Assembly: GCA_023427125.1 (NCBI GenBank)
Contig: JAEZBP010000123.1
Span: 1 to 8,162 of the forward strand
Source: Pseudomonadota bacterium
Lineage (GTDB): Bacteria > Myxococcota_A > Polyangia > Polyangiales > Sandaracinaceae
DNA length: 8,162 nt
Reading direction: 5' to 3'
Made by a program: the position numbers and the translations under genes. Numbering within the stretch: the first letter of the stretch is position 1; the number at the start of each line of letters is the position of its first letter. Positions 6,004 to 8,162 of the stretch are shown in pieces. The notes under the pieces are model-generated. The model made no database searches and was not told the origin of the DNA. It was given only the letters and a program-made list of their open reading frames with translations.

Positions 6004-7152
6004 ATGGTTGCCATCGCCGGTCTCGTCGGGCTCCGCCCTCACCCCGAGCATGTCGCGCGCCTCACCACGCCGCCTTACGACGTGATCAAGGAAGGCAGCC
6101 CGCTCGCCGCGCGGCTCGCGTCGAACGCCGACTCGCTCTACCACGTCATCCTCGGCGATCGTCCGCGCGAGGCGCTCGACGGCTTGGTGGAGCGGGGCGT
6201 CTTGATCCCCGACGAGGAGCCCGCGCTCTACGTCTTCGAGCAGCGCTGGGACGGCGAGCAGCGCACCGGCGTCTACCTCGCGCTCGAGGTCAGCGACTAC
6301 TCAGAGCGCAAGGTCATCCGCCACGAGAAGACCTTCGACGCGAAGGTGAAGGGCCGCATCGCGCTCGCGCGGGCCACCGAGCACACCATCGGTCCGGTCT
6401 TCCTGCTCACCCGCGCCGCGCTCGCGCCGCTGCTCGAGCGGGCCAAGGCGAGCCCGCCGCTCTACGACTTCACGAGCGACTTCGGCGGCGGCACCGACCT
6501 GCACGGCGTCGCCAGCCGCGTGTGGCGTGTCCCGGCCGCGAGCGAGCTCGGCGCGTCCATCGCCTCCTGCCTCGCGCCCGATCCGCTCTACATCGCGGAC
6601 GGACACCATCGCTATCACGCCGCGCTCCGCAACGGCCAGTCGCACGTGCTCGCGTACGTGACCCCCGAGGCGCGCATCCTCGCCTACGACCGCGTGGTCA
6701 ACGGCGTGCGCCCCTTCGCCGAGGCGCGCCGCGAGCTTCAGCTCGAGCCGCTCGCGCGCTTCGAGACTCCCCCCAAGCACGCCTTCGCGCTCCGCACCCG
6801 CGAGGGCTCGTGGCTCCTGCGCGCCGAGCACGTCCCCGACGACGTGGTGGGCCGGCTCGACTGCGCGATCCTCGAGCGCGAGCTCTACCCGCACCTCGGC
6901 CTGACCCACGATCACATCGTCGACCCCGCGCACTTCGACTACTACCCCGAGAGCCAGCTCGACGAGATGGAGGCAGCCGTCGATCGCGGCGCCTACGAGC
7001 TCGCGATCGCGCTCCATCCCGTCAGCATCGACGAGCTGATGGCGGTCGCCGACGCGGGCCTCGAGGACAGCGCGATCGTCATGCCGGAGAAGAGCACGTT
7101 CTTCTCGCCGAAGATCCTGAGCGGCCTCTTCCTGTACCGGCACCAGCGCTGA
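6004..7152 (+). CDS. DUF1015 family protein
   Basis: The 382-residue protein matches DUF1015 along its whole length, and its function is not established. Motifs seen: TPPYDVI (22-28), SLYHVILGD (44-52), RHEKTF (106-111), YIADGHHRYHAA (196-207), HDHIVDP (302-308) and MPEKSTFFSPKILSGL (360-375). From memory, DUF1015 genes often sit beside serA and serC of serine synthesis; neither is present here. The GHHRYHAA element resembles the GxHR nucleotide-binding motif of ParB/Srx-fold enzymes such as ADP-dependent serine kinase; this comparison is an inference. No signal peptide or membrane segment is evident, so it is probably cytosolic. The ATG at 6004 begins the conserved N-terminus but lacks a ribosome binding site, and the 55-base gap upstream shows no clear promoter. 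Its TGA stop shares one base with the ATG of the next gene. Confidence 0.92.
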   Translation: MVAIAGLVGLRPHPEHVARLTTPPYDVIKEGSPLAARLASNADSLYHVILGDRPREALDGLVERGVLIPDEEPALYVFEQRWDGEQRTGVYLALEVSDYSERKVIRHEKTFDAKVKGRIALARATEHTIGPVFLLTRAALAPLLERAKASPPLYDFTSDFGGGTDLHGVASRVWRVPAASELGASIASCLAPDPLYIADGHHRYHAALRNGQSHVLAYVTPEARILAYDRVVNGVRPFAEARRELQLEPLARFETPPKHAFALRTREGSWLLRAEHVPDDVVGRLDCAILERELYPHLGLTHDHIVDPAHFDYYPESQLDEMEAAVDRGAYELAIALHPVSIDELMAVADAGLEDSAIVMPEKSTFFSPKILSGLFLYRHQR

Positions 7153-7823
7153 TGGAGGAAGCGCAGCCCGACGTGATCGAGGCCGAGGTTCGTATCGACG
7201 AGCGCGACTTCGTCACCGCACACCGCGAGGTCGCGTTCTTGCGGCGCGCGATGGTGACCTCGAGCGCCGTCGCGCTCCTGCTGATCCTCGCCGGCGGAGC
7301 CTGCCTCTACGGGGCCTTTAGCGAGCTGCCCGTGGCCGGCTTCGCGCCGCTCTTCGTGATCGGAGCGGGGGGTCTTCTGCTGTGGAGAGCGCGGACGCGA
7401 GGCTCACGCGAGTTCCGATCGATGAAGGAGTGGCAGACCCGCATCCGTTACCGGTTCTCGAGGACCGGCATCCGGTTCGAGAACGAGAAGGAGGGCAGCG
7501 ATCGGGCCTGGGACCTCCTCGCCGGTTGGTCCGAAGGGAAGTCCGCGTTCTACGTCGAGCAGGCCGGGCAATGCTTCCAGATCATCCCCAAACGCGCGTT
7601 CGGCGATCGTAACGCCGTCGATGCGGTGCGCTCGCTGCTGCGCGAGAACGTGCGCTCGCGGCCCGAGCTCCGAGGCCCGCGTCTACAGCGAAGCCGCTTG
7701 CTCCTGAGCATCGGGCTCTGGCTGGTGCTCGTCACGGTGTTCTTCGTCATCTACAAGCTCATCACGTCGGGGGAGCAGCCACGCGACCTCCCCACGGACG
7801 AGGCGCATCAAGGCGCCGAATGA
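7152..7823 (+). CDS. YcxB-like membrane protein
   Basis: A 223-residue membrane protein with two N-terminal helices (34-56, 61-79), a cytosolic domain and a third helix near the C-terminus (182-203). Residues about 97-165 resemble the YcxB-like domain: IRYRFSRTGIRF followed by an Asp-Leu-Leu turn, SAFYVEQAGQCFQIIPKRAFGD and a short helix. That domain has no known activity. In the usual family layout the helices also precede the domain; the extra C-terminal helix is less usual. The gene starts at ATG 7152, overlapping the DUF1015 stop (TGATG). An in-frame GTG at 7173 preceded by GGAGGAAG is a real alternative that would remove seven residues. Codon use is looser than in its neighbours, with TTT, CTA, AGG, CGA, CGT and AAA present. 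It converges on the next gene with 10 bases between stops. Confidence 0.83.
   Translation: MEEAQPDVIEAEVRIDERDFVTAHREVAFLRRAMVTSSAVALLLILAGGACLYGAFSELPVAGFAPLFVIGAGGLLLWRARTRGSREFRSMKEWQTRIRYRFSRTGIRFENEKEGSDRAWDLLAGWSEGKSAFYVEQAGQCFQIIPKRAFGDRNAVDAVRSLLRENVRSRPELRGPRLQRSRLLLSIGLWLVLVTVFFVIYKLITSGEQPRDLPTDEAHQGAE
7154..7161 (+). promoter_or_regulatory. Purine-rich ribosome-binding-like site inside the start of the YcxB-like gene
   Basis: GGAGGAAG directly follows the A and T of the ATG at 7152, and no such site precedes that ATG. It lies 11 bases before an in-frame GTG at 7173. If used, the protein would begin at residue 8 and DUF1015 and YcxB-like would be separated by 20 bases rather than overlapping. 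Confidence 0.4.
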
Positions 7824-7830
7824 CCTCGGC
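7815..7830. terminator. Weak hairpin between convergent genes
   Basis: GCCGA (7815-7819) and TCGGC (7826-7830) pair around a 6-base loop that contains the YcxB-like stop codon. It sits between the two convergent stop codons and could act in both directions. The stem is only 5 bp and there is no T tract on either side, so this is a tentative call. Confidence 0.2.
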
Positions 7831-7833
7831 CTC

Positions 7834-8162
7834 TCAGCTGGCGCTCATGCGCTCGCGCAGCCGCGCGGCCATGCGCTCGATCCACGGCGCGTCGGGGCGG
7901 CCCGACTTGCGCAGGCGCGCGAGGTGCGGGTCCGGATCCCACCGACCGACGTCCGCGCCCTCGTCGCTCAAGAGCGCCTTGAGCTTCTCGAAGCAGGGCT
8001 TGCGCTCCTCCTCGTCGAAGTAGACGAGCCCGTAGAAGCAGGCCTCGGCGAGCGGCGCGTCGTCGTCGCCCGCGCTCGCGCGCTCGAGCCAGCGGCGCAG
8101 CGAGCCGAGCGCCTCGTCGACCAGCTCGCGCGCGAGCAGGAAGCGGACGACCGCCGCCCAGC
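7834..8162 (-). CDS. Hypothetical protein, C-terminal 108 residues
   Basis: The minus-strand frame ending in TGA (7834-7836) is open to the right edge and gives 108 residues; the N-terminus lies outside the window. I do not recognise the family. The visible part is probably mostly helical: VVRFLLARELVDEALGSLRR (4-23) and the stretch ACFYGLVYFDEEERKPCFEK (40-59), which contains two cysteines (41, 56), read as paired amphipathic helices, as in TPR-like or other helical repeat proteins. A charged C-terminal helix, WIERMAARLRERM (93-105), ends the protein. Codons are strongly GC-ended and the residue pattern is protein-like, which supports a real gene over the opposite strand. It converges on the YcxB-like gene with a 10-base gap. 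Confidence 0.7.
   Translation of the reverse strand, partial: WAAVVRFLLARELVDEALGSLRRWLERASAGDDDAPLAEACFYGLVYFDEEERKPCFEKLKALLSDEGADVGRWDPDPHLARLRKSGRPDAPWIERMAARLRERMSAS

Noticed and set aside
4051..6014. Long minus-strand frames over the two permeases (4051-5058, 5136-6014)
   Set aside because: The permeases have regular hydrophobic helices, family motifs and tight start/stop overlaps. The opposite frames are charged low-complexity shadows.

Overview
The window is a very GC-rich stretch in which almost every codon ends in G or C. Its Tat-type PhoD phosphatase, PEGA-repeat envelope protein and ABC-2 exporter would fit a soil or marine myxobacterium (Myxococcota, for example Polyangiales). 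That placement is an inference from composition and gene content; no marker gene is present.

Layout. Bases 1-2686 hold two minus-strand genes: a secreted protein with at least four PEGA repeats (cut by the left window edge) and a PhoD-type alkaline phosphatase with a twin-arginine lipoprotein signal. A 214-base gap between them carries two copies of a GC-rich hairpin repeat; one copy contains the phosphatase stop codon. A 129-base divergent promoter region (2687-2815) follows. Then comes a plus-strand block of six genes (2816-7823): a YdjM/DUF457-like membrane protein; a complete three-gene ABC-2 exporter of the COG4586-COG4587-COG3694 type, one ATPase and two different six-helix permeases with overlapping reading frames; a DUF1015 protein; and a YcxB-like membrane protein whose start overlaps the DUF1015 stop. 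The last gene, on the minus strand and cut by the right edge, converges on the YcxB-like gene with only 10 bases between the stops.

How the genes work together. The three ABC genes almost certainly form one exporter; its substrate cannot be read from the sequence. The DUF457-like gene lies 15 bases upstream in the same frame and is probably co-transcribed. DUF1015 and YcxB-like appear translationally coupled. The phosphatase and the PEGA protein are both exported, but the gap and hairpins between them argue against tight coupling.

No RNA gene, CRISPR array, insertion sequence or phage element was seen. Most of the window is ordinary chromosomal content. The points most worth a second look are the hairpin repeat at the phosphatase 3' end, the DUF1015/YcxB pair, the DUF457-like/ABC-2 linkage and the Tat lipoprotein form of PhoD.
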